A stretch of 41,843 nucleotides of DNA from Asticcacaulis sp. UBA2476 (GCA_002342035.1 DDPE01000068.1:1-41843); one strand, 5' to 3'; shown: positions 9,201 to 17,151, numbered from the stretch's first letter. Program-made: numbers and translations. The notes: generated by a model not told the origin, from the letters alone.

Positions 9201-9658
9201 ACTACTCCTACATCGAATCCAATGGCGTGAAACAAAGCACGCTGTCGGCGACCGATCCGGACGTAGCGGCTGGCCGTGTCACCAATATCGACGCGTCGCT
9301 TCTGCCACTGCAAGGCCTGTCCAAGCATAACGCCAACGCGACGGTGTTCTATGAAAAGTACGGCATCTCGGCCCGTCTGGCCTACAACTGGCGCGATGAC
9401 TTCCTGGTCACCGTCCGTGACGTGATCGTGCCGTTCCAGCCGATCATGCAGGCCGCCAGCGGTCAGCTAGATGGTTCGTTCTTCTACAGCGTAACGCCGC
9501 AGGTGAAAATCGGTGTGCAGGGTGCAAACCTGACCAACGAAGTCACTAAGACCCTGGCCATCATTGGCCAGAAGCCGAATGGCGATCTGGTCACCGCTGG
9601 TCGCTCATGGTTCATGAACGACCGCCGCGTCACCTTCATCGTCCGGGCTACATTCTAA
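6290..9658 (+). CDS. TonB-dependent receptor, Caulobacter/Xanthomonas (TIGR01782-like) type, probable xylo-oligosaccharide importer
   Basis: A 1122-residue outer-membrane receptor for active, TonB-energised uptake. Residues 1-34 form a signal peptide ending AFAQ. A TonB-box-like EVVVTA lies at 56-61, and the plug domain at about 75-190 contains the subfamily segments VTVRGLNMTRSELNGRD and NPSANMIEGGIAGTVNLRTR. The rest is a long beta-barrel ending in phenylalanine (VRATF), as expected for BAM-dependent insertion. The start has an upstream GGGAAG. The gene heads an operon with GH10 and GH43 enzymes, so the likely cargo is xylan oligosaccharides; that is inferred from context. A terminator-like hairpin after the stop probably makes the receptor mRNA more abundant than the enzyme genes. 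Confidence 0.95.
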   Translation: MKQTKRHRGGASAMLRCGVSAVALSALMSPAFAQDTPSSIAANAAAEANASEDTTEVVVTAIRRSLRNAQAIKRDSDVIVDSITAEDIGALPDRSVTEALQRVPGVSINRFSAGVDPDHFSVEGSGVTVRGLNMTRSELNGRDVFSANNGRSLSFADVPSELMGGVDVFKNPSANMIEGGIAGTVNLRTRVPFDSKGQVISFSAEGSYGDFAKEWSPTYSGLYSNRWDTEYGEFGFLANFVHSELVTRSDGSQISNYACRSNVLTYDTGSTTGTAVTSPAVDCRTDAERASNAPAEPGIWYPRGAALRSQISEREREGLGIAGQWKSNDDTMLATFQYLRSEATQAWTEHAIEIATDNVTSNGDSFPVYGTDVTVDGDGRFTSGLISGTQGWRSDSNTTAPNNRTPIYGLQSNNIRRDQKQEYMTEDFGFNFKWTPNDKWGVTLDIQHVKSTVDVIDNTIWASSFQDAFIQTNGDDIPTFRFQSPTTVNAQGQACPTTCPNGAGTPPQPYATGANASYGSPYNSFWRAAMDHFEQSEGTEDAIRLDAQYLFDDNNFVKSIDFGVRWSERDQTTRFSQYNWGVLSEIWGGDAPGGPVWMDDTLDGGGTSAGMVEAFTFDNFMQGDVENPVGTNGYLFYSGNMVKDYEGYLNFANNVAQTWREYTATTTGGTTTYTNADTNPCLDGTTFLSANWKPAAARCDTNGTPFRPNEINPVLEKNKAAYVMVQFRHEMENGGRLSGNVGLRYTKTDRTSTGYLAFPRANYQDEAGCAAAAAQAAQNNTTLTGFCTLPLQTRNDLRAWANGALTPIGGAVDYRFLLPSFNVKYQPNSEWVLRLGLSKTLTPPDLGLVRAYYNIGGFSFSGTNELVSGNTTVGNPYLKPTESNNIDLSAEWYFAPVGSVTLALFHKELSNVVSNGTERVGFTNNGVTYSTPVTTPVNSEGKGKIKGFELAYQQTYDFLPAPFDGLGVNANYSYIESNGVKQSTLSATDPDVAAGRVTNIDASLLPLQGLSKHNANATVFYEKYGISARLAYNWRDDFLVTVRDVIVPFQPIMQAASGQLDGSFFYSVTPQVKIGVQGANLTNEVTKTLAIIGQKPNGDLVTAGRSWFMNDRRVTFIVRATF

Positions 9659-9684
9659 ACAGCCTGAGCTTTGAATGAACTGCG

Positions 9685-9718
9685 GGGCGCATCGAATTTA
9701 TTTGGTGCGCCCTTTTTT
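9685..9718 (+). terminator. Intrinsic terminator or attenuator between receptor and xylanase genes
   Basis: GGGCGCA and TGCGCCC form a 7-bp stem (longer with a T:G pair) followed by six T residues at 9713-9718. It lies inside the 82-bp gap between the receptor stop and the xylanase start, so partial read-through is the likely way the enzyme genes are expressed. Confidence 0.75.
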
Positions 9719-9740
9719 GTACGCTTTCAAGGAGACATCC

Positions 9741-10859
9741 ATGTCTACTTTATCACGTCGTCAGGCCCTGGCCCTCATGACCGCGGCTGCCGCCCTGCCC
9801 ACATCGCTGTCAGCCCAAACGACCTCGTCACTGGCAGAGCTGGCCAAGGCCAAAGGTATCCTGTTCGGCTCCGCCGTCGGCGCCGGCAACGCCAATGCCC
9901 TGACCGGATCGTTTTATGATCAGAAGTATCTCGAAATTCTCAAACGCGAATGTGCGGTTCTGGTGCCGGAGAACGAGCATAAGATCTATGTGATCGCCGC
10001 CCAGCCGGATAAATATAATTTTGAGCCAGGCGACCGGATCGCGGCCTTTGCCAAACAGAATGGCATGAAATTGCGCGGCCACACCCTGTTCTGGAACCGG
10101 GTCGAATTCATGCCCCAGTGGATCAAGGACTATGATTTCGGGCCGAACCCGAAGAAAGAGGCCGAAAGGTTCTTACGCGACTACATCAAGGCCGTGTGTG
10201 AGCACTATGGCGAGGCGGTCCATTCCTGGGATGTGGTCAATGAAACCATCGACCCGCAGACCGGCAATATTCGCGAAACGCCCTTTACGAAGATTCTGGG
10301 GCCCGACGCCCTGCGTATTGCCTTTGAGGCCGCCAAGGAACACGCCCCCCACGCGCAACTGGTCTACAATGACTACATGAGCTGGGAAAAGGGCAACGAA
10401 ACCCATCGTAACGGCGTGCTGAAACTGCTGCGCTGGTTCCGCGATCAGAACATCACGGTCAACGGCATGGGCATCCAAAGCCACATCGGCAATGACGGCC
10501 ACATCGATCAGGTGCAGGATAAGGACTGGAAAGCCTTTGTCGATGAGATCGTGGGCATGGATTACGACCTGCTGATCACCGAATTCGACGTCAACGACAA
10601 GGATCTGCCGACCGATCCGAAGGTGCGCGATGCCGCCATTGCCAAGGCCGCGACCCGCTATCTCGACATGATGTTAAGCTATAAGCAACTCAAAGAATTC
10701 TTGTGCTGGGGCATGTGCGACAAATACACTTGGCTGCAAGGCTGGACGCCGCGGGCCGATAAGACCCTGCAACGCTCAACCCCTTACGATGTCGATTATA
10801 AGCCGAAACTGTTGCGAGAAGCGCTGGCGACCGCGTTCAAAAACGCCAGCCCCAGATAA
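9741..10859 (+). CDS. GH10 endo-1,4-beta-xylanase, exported
   Basis: A 372-residue glycoside hydrolase family 10 enzyme that cuts the xylan backbone. The proposed acid/base is E168 in WDVVNETI and the nucleophile is E281 in ITEFDVND; GHTLFWN (113-119) and the WGMCDKYTW segment near residue 323 are further family landmarks. The N-terminus MSTLSRRQALALM followed by a hydrophobic stretch and LSAQ looks like a Tat-type signal peptide. The start at 9741 is chosen because AAGGAG lies 7 bp upstream; an earlier in-frame ATG would fall before the terminator hairpin. The gene is the second of the receptor operon, 12 bp before the GH43 gene. It probably works in the periplasm on imported oligosaccharides. 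Confidence 0.95.
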   Translation: MSTLSRRQALALMTAAAALPTSLSAQTTSSLAELAKAKGILFGSAVGAGNANALTGSFYDQKYLEILKRECAVLVPENEHKIYVIAAQPDKYNFEPGDRIAAFAKQNGMKLRGHTLFWNRVEFMPQWIKDYDFGPNPKKEAERFLRDYIKAVCEHYGEAVHSWDVVNETIDPQTGNIRETPFTKILGPDALRIAFEAAKEHAPHAQLVYNDYMSWEKGNETHRNGVLKLLRWFRDQNITVNGMGIQSHIGNDGHIDQVQDKDWKAFVDEIVGMDYDLLITEFDVNDKDLPTDPKVRDAAIAKAATRYLDMMLSYKQLKEFLCWGMCDKYTWLQGWTPRADKTLQRSTPYDVDYKPKLLREALATAFKNASPR

Positions 10860-10871
10860 GAGGAAGTGATC

Positions 10872-12542
10872 ATGATTAAAACGGGAGCCGTTTCACTGGC
10901 GGCACTACTCTGCTCCACCTCAGTTCAGGCCGGTGATGCCCGCTTTTCGGTGTTTGAATATTCCGGCACTCGTCAGGAAAGCGCCATCGCCAAACCTGCC
11001 GCCAACGAATATATCAACCCCATCCTGTCGGGCTATTACCCGGACCCCAGCATCACGCGGGTGGGTGACGACTATTATCTGGTCAATTCGTCATTTGCGC
11101 ACTATCCGGGCCTGCCGGTGTTTCAATCAAAAGATCTGGTCAACTGGACGCAGATCGCCAATGCCATTAATCGCCCGTCCCAGCTAAATTTCGACAATCT
11201 GGGCACGTCGCGCGGGGTGTTTGCGCCGGATATTTCGCACCATGACGGCACATTCTACATCGTCAACACCTGCGTCGATTGCGGCGGTAATTTCGTCATC
11301 ACCGCCACCGATCCCAAAGGGCCGTGGTCGGAGCCGGTGTGGTTCGAATTTGAAGGCATCGATCCGTCGATATTCTGGGAAAAGGACGGCAAGGCCTATG
11401 TGGTCAACAACGGCGCCCCTAATGAGCCGCCGCGTTATGACGGCCACCGCGCCATCTGGGTGCAGGAGTTTGACCCAAAGACCCTGAAAATGGTTGGCCC
11501 GCGCACCCAGATCGTCAATGGCGGGGTCGATATCACCCAAAAGCCGTCATGGATCGAAGGCCCGCACCTGATCAACAAAGATGGCTACTATTACCTGACC
11601 GCAGCCGAAGGCGGCACCGGCGACCAGCACTCTCAGGTCGTGTTCCGCGCTCCGGCCATCACCGGCCCGTTCGTACCGTTTGAGGGCAATCCGATCCTCA
11701 GTCAGCGAACGCTTGATCCGGCCCGCACCAATCCGGTCACCTCCGCCGGTCATGCCAAACTTGTGCAAACCCAGAACGGCGACTGGTGGGCGACCTTTCT
11801 GGCCACCCGCCCCTACGGCCCCGACCTTTATAATATCGGCCGTGAGACCTTCCTGCTGCCCGTGAAATGGGAAAATGGCTGGCCGATGATCCTAGAGGGC
11901 GGCAAGCGCATCCCGTTCACCGCCGCCAAACCCAACCTGCCTGCGGGGCCGAAACCCGCCGTGCCGATGAACGGTGATTTTGGCTATAAGGACGAGTTCG
12001 ATACGCTGTCGCCCGCCTGGGTCGGTATCCGCACCCCGCGCACCGCGTTTTATAGTCTCGATAAGGGCGATCTGGTGCTGAAAGCTCAGACCGAGGCCAT
12101 CGGCGACAAAAAGGGTGCGCCGTCATTTTTGGGCCGCCGTCAGCAGCACCACATCGCCACCGTCACCACCGCCGTGACCTACATGCCGGAAAAAGACGGC
12201 GACCGGGCGGGCCTTTTGGCCACCCAAAGCGATGACGCCTATCTGTTCTTTGGCCTGACCCAAATGGCCGGGCAGACGGTGATCGCGCTCAATATCCGCC
12301 AAAACGCCAGTGATCCAGTCGCGGGTAAACGTCTGATTATGGCGCAGATACCGCATAAGGCCAAAAGCCCGGTCTATCTGAAAATCACAGCCAATGGCGG
12401 CACGTTCGACCTCGCCTACGCCCTGAAAAAAGGCGAGTGGGTGACGATCAGAAAGGGTCTGGACGCCACATTCCTGAGCACGCGTAAGGCGGGCGGCTTC
12501 GTCGGCACCTTGATCGGCCCCTATAACGAAGCCGCGAAATAA
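10872..12542 (+). CDS. GH43 beta-xylosidase / arabinofuranosidase-like enzyme, exported
   Basis: A 556-residue glycoside hydrolase family 43 protein. The five-bladed propeller domain carries the expected triad: D58 in YPDPS (general base), D164 in IDPSIFW (pKa modulator) and E229 in WIEGPHL (general acid). The C-terminal part from about residue 370 resembles the beta-sandwich common in GH43 xylosidases. A signal peptide ends near VQA at residue 20. The ATG at 10872, with AGGAAG 5 bp upstream, is preferred to an in-frame GTG six bases earlier that sits in the ribosome binding site. Expected role: releasing xylose, or arabinose side groups, from xylo-oligosaccharides made by the upstream GH10 enzyme. 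Exact specificity cannot be told from sequence. Confidence 0.93.
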   Translation: MIKTGAVSLAALLCSTSVQAGDARFSVFEYSGTRQESAIAKPAANEYINPILSGYYPDPSITRVGDDYYLVNSSFAHYPGLPVFQSKDLVNWTQIANAINRPSQLNFDNLGTSRGVFAPDISHHDGTFYIVNTCVDCGGNFVITATDPKGPWSEPVWFEFEGIDPSIFWEKDGKAYVVNNGAPNEPPRYDGHRAIWVQEFDPKTLKMVGPRTQIVNGGVDITQKPSWIEGPHLINKDGYYYLTAAEGGTGDQHSQVVFRAPAITGPFVPFEGNPILSQRTLDPARTNPVTSAGHAKLVQTQNGDWWATFLATRPYGPDLYNIGRETFLLPVKWENGWPMILEGGKRIPFTAAKPNLPAGPKPAVPMNGDFGYKDEFDTLSPAWVGIRTPRTAFYSLDKGDLVLKAQTEAIGDKKGAPSFLGRRQQHHIATVTTAVTYMPEKDGDRAGLLATQSDDAYLFFGLTQMAGQTVIALNIRQNASDPVAGKRLIMAQIPHKAKSPVYLKITANGGTFDLAYALKKGEWVTIRKGLDATFLSTRKAGGFVGTLIGPYNEAAK

Positions 12543-12563
12543 TTACGAAAGAGGGAGGAAACC

Positions 12564-13139
12564 ATGAAAACTTTGAGTATCTTGGCTGCATTGGCGTTTG
12601 GCCTCAGCGCTGGCGTTTACGTCAGCGCTGAGGCACCCGCCCACGCTCAGGAAGACGACATCCTGAAAAAAGCCATCAATAGCCCCGGCGTCGCCAACTA
12701 CCAGATCTTCGGCAGTGTGCAAACCAATGCCGCCATCAAGGACGAAACCGTTCAGGGCGGCGATGCCCGCCGCGTGATCATTTCAAAGGCTGGGGCCAAT
12801 CCGTGGGATGCCGCCGCCCAGATGCCGATTACCGGCAAGATCACAAAGGGCGATGAAATTGTCACGGCCATATGGCTTAAGGCCGCAGCGACTGAAAACG
12901 GTGCGGCGGGCACCGTCACCCTGCGCCTTCAGCAATCGGGCGCGCCCTATACCGGACTGGTACAAAAGACCATCACCCTGAAACCGACCTGGGAACTTTA
13001 TAGCGTGACGGCCACGTCGGCTGACACCTACCCCAAGGGTACGGCCAACTTCGCCGTCCAACTGGCCCACGCCGCTCAGACCATCGATATCGGCCCAGCG
13101 TTCGTCCTCAATATGGGACCTAAAAAACCAGCCAGTTAA
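12564..13139 (+). CDS. Small exported protein resembling a carbohydrate-binding module
   Basis: A 191-residue protein with a clear signal peptide (about 1-29, ending AHAQ) and a single beta-rich domain. The pattern, with alternating strands and segments such as WLKAAATENGAAGTVTLRLQQ and TWELYSVTATS, resembles CBM4/9/22-type beta-sandwich modules, which bind xylan or glucan chains. This is fold-level recognition only. It has a strong GAGGGAGGAA ribosome binding site, starts 21 bp after the GH43 stop and is last in the xylan operon. No catalytic motif is seen. It might be a free-standing sugar-binding helper for the enzymes. Its stop shares two bases with the stop of the converging cupin gene. 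Confidence 0.7.
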   Translation: MKTLSILAALAFGLSAGVYVSAEAPAHAQEDDILKKAINSPGVANYQIFGSVQTNAAIKDETVQGGDARRVIISKAGANPWDAAAQMPITGKITKGDEIVTAIWLKAAATENGAAGTVTLRLQQSGAPYTGLVQKTITLKPTWELYSVTATSADTYPKGTANFAVQLAHAAQTIDIGPAFVLNMGPKKPAS

Positions 13140-14143
13140 TTCAGGTTTTTGAGCTGAAGCTTATACTGGTTAAGTTGGGCTTGAGTTAAATCCTCGGCAA
13201 ACATGGTGCTGAACTCTGCCGGCAGGCCCGGCAGAGGATCGCCGTAGGCCTCATAGATAAAATAATCATAGATGTCGCGCCAGACCTTGCGCTGCTCAGG
13301 CGGCAGGCGCTTGTGGCTTAAGGCCGCCAGATATATCGGCAGGTACGGCGACACCAGATCCGCCCGCGTCTCATTCCACCAGTAATTGACCAGCATGTTG
13401 AGCGGCCCGGTGGTCTGTACATGGTGCCACCATAGTTCAGGAATATATAAGCCGTCACCGGGTTCCAGCGGTGCGCAAACGGCGGTTTTCAGGGCCTCCC
13501 TAAAGCGGGGAAAGCGCTCAAAATCCGGTTCTTCGAACGAGACCAGACTGATCGGCACCCCGGCAGGCGTCCGGTCAAGCGGTGCGGGATAGAGATTGGC
13601 CAGTTGATCCGGTGGAAACAGTGTAAACACCTTCTCTCCCGCCACATGGCAGGCGATATTAGCCGCCAGATCGAAATGGGTTTGGGTGCGCAGAGTATTG
13701 CCCAGCCACACCCGTGGCGTCACCGCGTCGCCAAGCAACGGCATGTCCAGTTCGCTGATCATGCCCGGAAAATGAATATCCGACCCAAGCGCTTGTAAAT
13801 AAACGGATTCAACAACGGGTTTGTGCCGGTTCGCCATGAGCCAGTCGACGGCAAAGCTGACGGTTTCATTAAAGTTACGGAAATTAAAGCCGTTCAGGGC
13901 TTCATTATAGAAAAAACGGCCATTTTGCTCCGGCGCACACACCGACACCAGACCGGGCTTTCGGCTATCGAAGTGTTTCAGATAGCCCGCCAGAGCCTCA
14001 GACGATTCATTCGCCGCCCGCACGCACGGCCAGTGCGCCACCAACCCCTTCAGGATGGCCGGTTTACCCGCCGGCATAATGGTACTTTCAAACAGATCAC
14101 GCGTGACATTTTCGTAAACATCAACGCTTTTAAAATCCGACAT
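13136..14143 (-). CDS. Cupin-like (Cupin_8 / JmjC-type) Fe(II)/2-oxoglutarate oxygenase-like protein
   Basis: A 335-residue cupin_8 protein of the family related to FIH/JmjC hydroxylases. The iron-binding set appears as H156 and D158 in QTHFDLAANIACHVAG and H240 or H241 in ELWWHHVQTTGPLN; the FTLFPP segment is also typical. There is no signal peptide, so it is cytoplasmic. The start at 14143 (MSDFK) leaves a purine-rich but very close ribosome binding site; a start 33 bp upstream (14176) is possible. Such genes recur beside TonB-dependent receptors and tryptophan halogenases in Caulobacterales and Xanthomonas, which fits this locus. Substrate unknown. The gene converges on the xylan operon. 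Confidence 0.85.
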   Translation of the reverse strand: MSDFKSVDVYENVTRDLFESTIMPAGKPAILKGLVAHWPCVRAANESSEALAGYLKHFDSRKPGLVSVCAPEQNGRFFYNEALNGFNFRNFNETVSFAVDWLMANRHKPVVESVYLQALGSDIHFPGMISELDMPLLGDAVTPRVWLGNTLRTQTHFDLAANIACHVAGEKVFTLFPPDQLANLYPAPLDRTPAGVPISLVSFEEPDFERFPRFREALKTAVCAPLEPGDGLYIPELWWHHVQTTGPLNMLVNYWWNETRADLVSPYLPIYLAALSHKRLPPEQRKVWRDIYDYFIYEAYGDPLPGLPAEFSTMFAEDLTQAQLNQYKLQLKNLN

Positions 14144-14246
14144 CTTCCCGCCTGCATTTTTATACCCGCCCGTCATCTTAATCGGGCGGTTTTGTCATGG
14201 CTTATGTTGAACCATCCGTCGCATCAAATGACAATGCATAAGCTAT

Positions 14247-14289
14247 AAAAAAGGGCTGACTCCACAACCCATGAAAGGAGCCAGCCCTT
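14247..14289 (-). terminator. Intrinsic terminator of the OmpW-type gene
   Basis: Read on the minus strand, AAGGGCTGGCTCC pairs with GGAGTCAGCCCTT (one G:U pair) and is followed by a run of T. It begins 27 bp past the OmpW stop. Confidence 0.8.
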
Positions 14290-14315
14290 GCCGCTTGCGG
14301 CTTCGATAGAGAGGT

Positions 14316-14963
14316 TCAAAACCGGTAAGCGGCCCCGACGGACACGACCCAGGGGTCGAGGGTCACGCCAGATTTCAGCGCGCCAGAGTTGATATCGGCG
14401 TCGGTTTCAAAAAACACCTTCTTGGCATCAAAATTCAATGCCCATTTGCCTTTTAACGCGACGTCCACACCGGCCTGCACCGCCGTGCCGAACCCGTTGT
14501 CCACATCGACCTTAAAACCGTTTTTGTCCTTGCCCTCGTAAAAGATCATGGCGTTGACACCGGCCCCGACATAGGGGCTGACGCGGCCTTTGGGGTTAAA
14601 GTGATACTGCACCGTCACGATCGGCGGCAGCACCCACGTTTCATGAACCGCGACATCGGTGCCCGCCCCCACGGCCTTGATCTTGTGTTTTGAGGTGCCC
14701 AAAATCCCTTCAACCGCAATGTGGTCCGTGAAGAAATAAGTAAAGCCCAGGGTCGGCACGGTTGAATTGCCGACCTCGACATCAAGGCCAGAGTCAGCGC
14801 CCGCGGCGGTTTTGATATCGCCGCTTTCATCGGGAGCGACGGTGGTCAGGCGCGTGGTGACAATGAACTGCCCCTTGGATTTAGGGGTAAAATCCTGAGC
14901 CTGCGCAGCGCCTGCCAGAAGCAGCACAACCCCGGCCAGACCGAACACATAAGCATTTTTCAT
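14316..14963 (-). CDS. ompW: OmpW family outer-membrane protein
   Basis: A 215-residue small beta-barrel porin. The signal peptide ends AAQAQ at about residue 23. Family features are TLGFTYFFTDHIAVEGILG, VQYHF..GRVSPYVGAGVN and the C-terminal SVGAAYRF with terminal phenylalanine. AGGAGA lies upstream of the ATG. OmpW proteins form a narrow channel for small hydrophobic molecules and often respond to stress or oxygen status. The gene is monocistronic, with its own terminator, and divergent from the rhodanese gene. Confidence 0.92.
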   Translation of the reverse strand: MKNAYVFGLAGVVLLLAGAAQAQDFTPKSKGQFIVTTRLTTVAPDESGDIKTAAGADSGLDVEVGNSTVPTLGFTYFFTDHIAVEGILGTSKHKIKAVGAGTDVAVHETWVLPPIVTVQYHFNPKGRVSPYVGAGVNAMIFYEGKDKNGFKVDVDNGFGTAVQAGVDVALKGKWALNFDAKKVFFETDADINSGALKSGVTLDPWVVSVGAAYRF

Positions 14964-15137
14964 AGAACATCTCCTGTATGAGAAAGCAGAAGACCTTATT
15001 ATTTATATGGGATTGAAATGTATCCTGCACATTCTGCCACGCGGCGGCATGTCGCACGCTAGACCCAGCCCCCGTGATACTATATTCAGGCCAAAAGTTC
15101 TGGCCCAAGCATTCAATTCGGCCAATCAGGAGAGACC

Positions 15138-15455
15138 ATGGCTATCATTGACCTCAGCGCCGCCGATGTGAAATCAGCCCTCGATAAGGATGAGATCATC
15201 CTGATTGATGTCCGCGAACCTAATGAGCTGGCCATGGGTTATATCGACGGTGCGGTCAGCCTGCCGCTGTCGGCCTTTGATCCGGCGGCCCTGCCTGCCG
15301 ATGACAGCCGTGAGATTGTCTTTTACTGCGCGGCCGGTGTCCGCTCAGCCCGTGTCATTGACTATCTTCAGCATCAGGGCGTTTCCGTCAGCAAGCATCT
15401 GGGGGGCGGCATTCAGGACTGGGTCGGCAACGGCTATCCCCTGAAATTTGAATAG
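15138..15455 (+). CDS. Rhodanese-like single-domain sulfurtransferase
   Basis: A 105-residue rhodanese domain with active-site C64 in the loop CAAGVRSA, and the usual LIDVREPNE and GGIQDW landmarks. Such proteins carry a persulfide on the cysteine and pass sulfur to thiols or cyanide. There is no signal peptide. CAGGAGAG lies just ahead of the ATG. The next gene, 92 bp downstream on the same strand, encodes an ArsR-family regulator with a persulfide-sensor-like cysteine pair, so the two probably act together in reactive sulfur handling (inference). Confidence 0.92.
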   Translation: MAIIDLSAADVKSALDKDEIILIDVREPNELAMGYIDGAVSLPLSAFDPAALPADDSREIVFYCAAGVRSARVIDYLQHQGVSVSKHLGGGIQDWVGNGYPLKFE

Positions 15456-15460
15456 GCGTC

Positions 15461-15496
15461 AAACGGGGGAAAAACGGGGGAAGAAAAATGGGGGAA
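15461..15496 (+). repeat. Three direct repeats of an 11-bp G-rich unit
   Basis: AAACGGGGGAA occurs at 15461-15471 and again at 15472-15482, and a one-base variant AAATGGGGGAA at 15486-15496. They lie between the rhodanese stop and the ArsR start and could be a protein-binding array or simple slippage. Confidence 0.6.
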
Positions 15497-15547
15497 GCCT
15501 ATTGTTTTCGCAGCCGTTTTGCCACCTAGCTTATCGGCACCTGCTCA

Positions 15548-15913
15548 GTGAGTATGCCTGTCTTGCCTTCGCCCCTCCCGCCCAAATCCGATATATTGCC
15601 GCTTAGCCTTTCTGAGCGAGAAAGCCGTGCTGAGGCCGCGGCCCGGCTGATGAAAATGCTGGCCAATACTCAAAGGCTTTTGATCCTGTGCCGGTTGCTG
15701 GAGGGCGAATGTTCGGTGGGGGAACTATCCGAATATGTCCGTCTGGCCCAGTCGGCGACCTCACAGCATCTGGCCCGGATGCGTACCGAAGGTCTGGTCG
15801 CCACCCGCCGGGACGCGCAGTCCATCTACTACCGGCTTGATAATGAGATTGCGGCCAAGGTGCTGACCCTGCTGCACGGCATCTATTGCGGACCTGAACA
15901 TACGGCGCGATAG
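15548..15913 (+). CDS. ArsR/SmtB-family regulator, BigR/SqrR-like two-cysteine type
   Basis: A 121-residue winged-helix protein. The recognition region is LAQSATSQHLARMRTEGLV with the wing RRDAQSIYYRL. Cysteines at 48 (LLILC) and 114 (GIYC) fall where BigR/SqrR-type repressors have the pair that forms a sulfur bridge on exposure to persulfides; a third lies at C55. The classical ArsR metal motif ELCVCDL is absent. The start is GTG at 15548 or ATG at 15554; neither has a clear ribosome binding site. The neighbouring rhodanese gene supports a sulfur-sensing role, which remains inferred. Confidence 0.85.
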   Translation: MSMPVLPSPLPPKSDILPLSLSERESRAEAAARLMKMLANTQRLLILCRLLEGECSVGELSEYVRLAQSATSQHLARMRTEGLVATRRDAQSIYYRLDNEIAAKVLTLLHGIYCGPEHTAR

Positions 15914-15940
15914 TCCCTGCACAGACATCCGGGGAGCGTC

Positions 15941-17149
15941 ATGAAGACTAAATGTGCAGCGGCTATTCTGATCCTTTTTCTGGCGTTATGCCTGCCAACC
16001 GCAGCGAAAACCGCTGACCTTATTACGTTCTGGGACACACCCCGGCACGGTGGCAATTCGTTTAACGGTTCGCCGCCCGATCAGGCCTATTTCGACGCTT
16101 TGAGTGCCACAGGTGCCACCTGGGTGCGCCTGACCTTTTCCAAATGGAAGCCCGCAGGCGGTAATCGGGATTTCCTGATCGGGAATGTCGATGACTATAC
16201 GGGCCTGTCCCAACCTGATCTGGCAACCCTGACCGCTGCCCTTGATCGCGCCCATGCCGCCGGTCTTAAGGTCGTGATTGCGCCGTTAAGCCTGCCCGGC
16301 TCCCGCTGGGCGCAACAGACAGCCGATGGCAAATACGACAGCCGCCTGTGGCAAGACCGGAAATATTGGGACCAAAGCGCGCGCTTCTGGGCGGATCTGG
16401 CAACCGCGTTCAAAGATCATCCGGCCATTGCCGCCTATAACCTTATCAACGAACCGGTGCCGGAATTTAAGGCAGGTCTTGCCGAACACAGCGACACAGA
16501 CACTATGGTGACATGGTACGCAAAGCAGCGCGGCACAACCCATGACCTGCCTGCCTTTTACGAACAGGTGATCGCCGCTATCCGCACGGTTGATCCCTTA
16601 ACGCCGGTCATGGTCGATTCCGGATGGTACGGCAATGCGCGGAGTTTTGATTACTGGCCGCACGCGCTGAAAGACGCGCGTGTGCTCTATGCCTTTCATA
16701 TGTACGAACCCTATGAGGCGACCAGCGCGCCCAATATGAAACGCGACATCCCGCATCGATATCCCGGCGTGACTCTGCAATACGGCACCCAGCAAAAACT
16801 ATGGGACAAAGCCGCCGTCAAGGCTCACATCGATGCGCCCTACGCGTGGGCCGCCAGCCGCAGCGTCCCGGCCAATCGGATCGTGGCCGGTGAGTTTGGC
16901 TGCATGCGGCAATGGCCCGACTGCGCGACTTATCTGGAAGACGTATTATCCATTCTCGACGGCCACAAAGCCCATTGGGCCTTCTATAGTTTCCGCGAAG
17001 ATGTCTGGGACGGCATGGATTATGAACTGAGCCCCACGGTGACACCCGGCCAGTTTTACCGGCTGATGGAACAGGGCAAGGGCCAGCCGTTAAAGCGGGG
17101 CGGCCCTCTGTTTGAGATTATCCAGAAACGCCTGAAACCCGCGTCTTAA
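15941..17149 (+). CDS. GH5 family glycoside hydrolase (endoglucanase/mannanase-like), exported
   Basis: A 402-residue secreted or periplasmic protein with a hydrophobic signal peptide (about 1-25). The GH5 pattern is visible: acid/base E171 in YNLINEPVPE and nucleophile E318 in IVAGEFGC, with FHMYEPYE around residues 252-259. Expected activity is hydrolysis of a beta-1,4-linked glucan, mannan or related polymer; the substrate cannot be fixed from sequence. GGGGAG precedes the ATG. It stands alone, 27 bp after the ArsR gene, and is followed at once by the repeated operators of the next gene pair. Confidence 0.88.
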   Translation: MKTKCAAAILILFLALCLPTAAKTADLITFWDTPRHGGNSFNGSPPDQAYFDALSATGATWVRLTFSKWKPAGGNRDFLIGNVDDYTGLSQPDLATLTAALDRAHAAGLKVVIAPLSLPGSRWAQQTADGKYDSRLWQDRKYWDQSARFWADLATAFKDHPAIAAYNLINEPVPEFKAGLAEHSDTDTMVTWYAKQRGTTHDLPAFYEQVIAAIRTVDPLTPVMVDSGWYGNARSFDYWPHALKDARVLYAFHMYEPYEATSAPNMKRDIPHRYPGVTLQYGTQQKLWDKAAVKAHIDAPYAWAASRSVPANRIVAGEFGCMRQWPDCATYLEDVLSILDGHKAHWAFYSFREDVWDGMDYELSPTVTPGQFYRLMEQGKGQPLKRGGPLFEIIQKRLKPAS

Positions 17150-17151
17150 AA

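Noticed and set aside
13787..13800. CAAGCGCTTG palindrome
   Set aside because: It is inside the cupin coding sequence and explained by the codons of LQALG.
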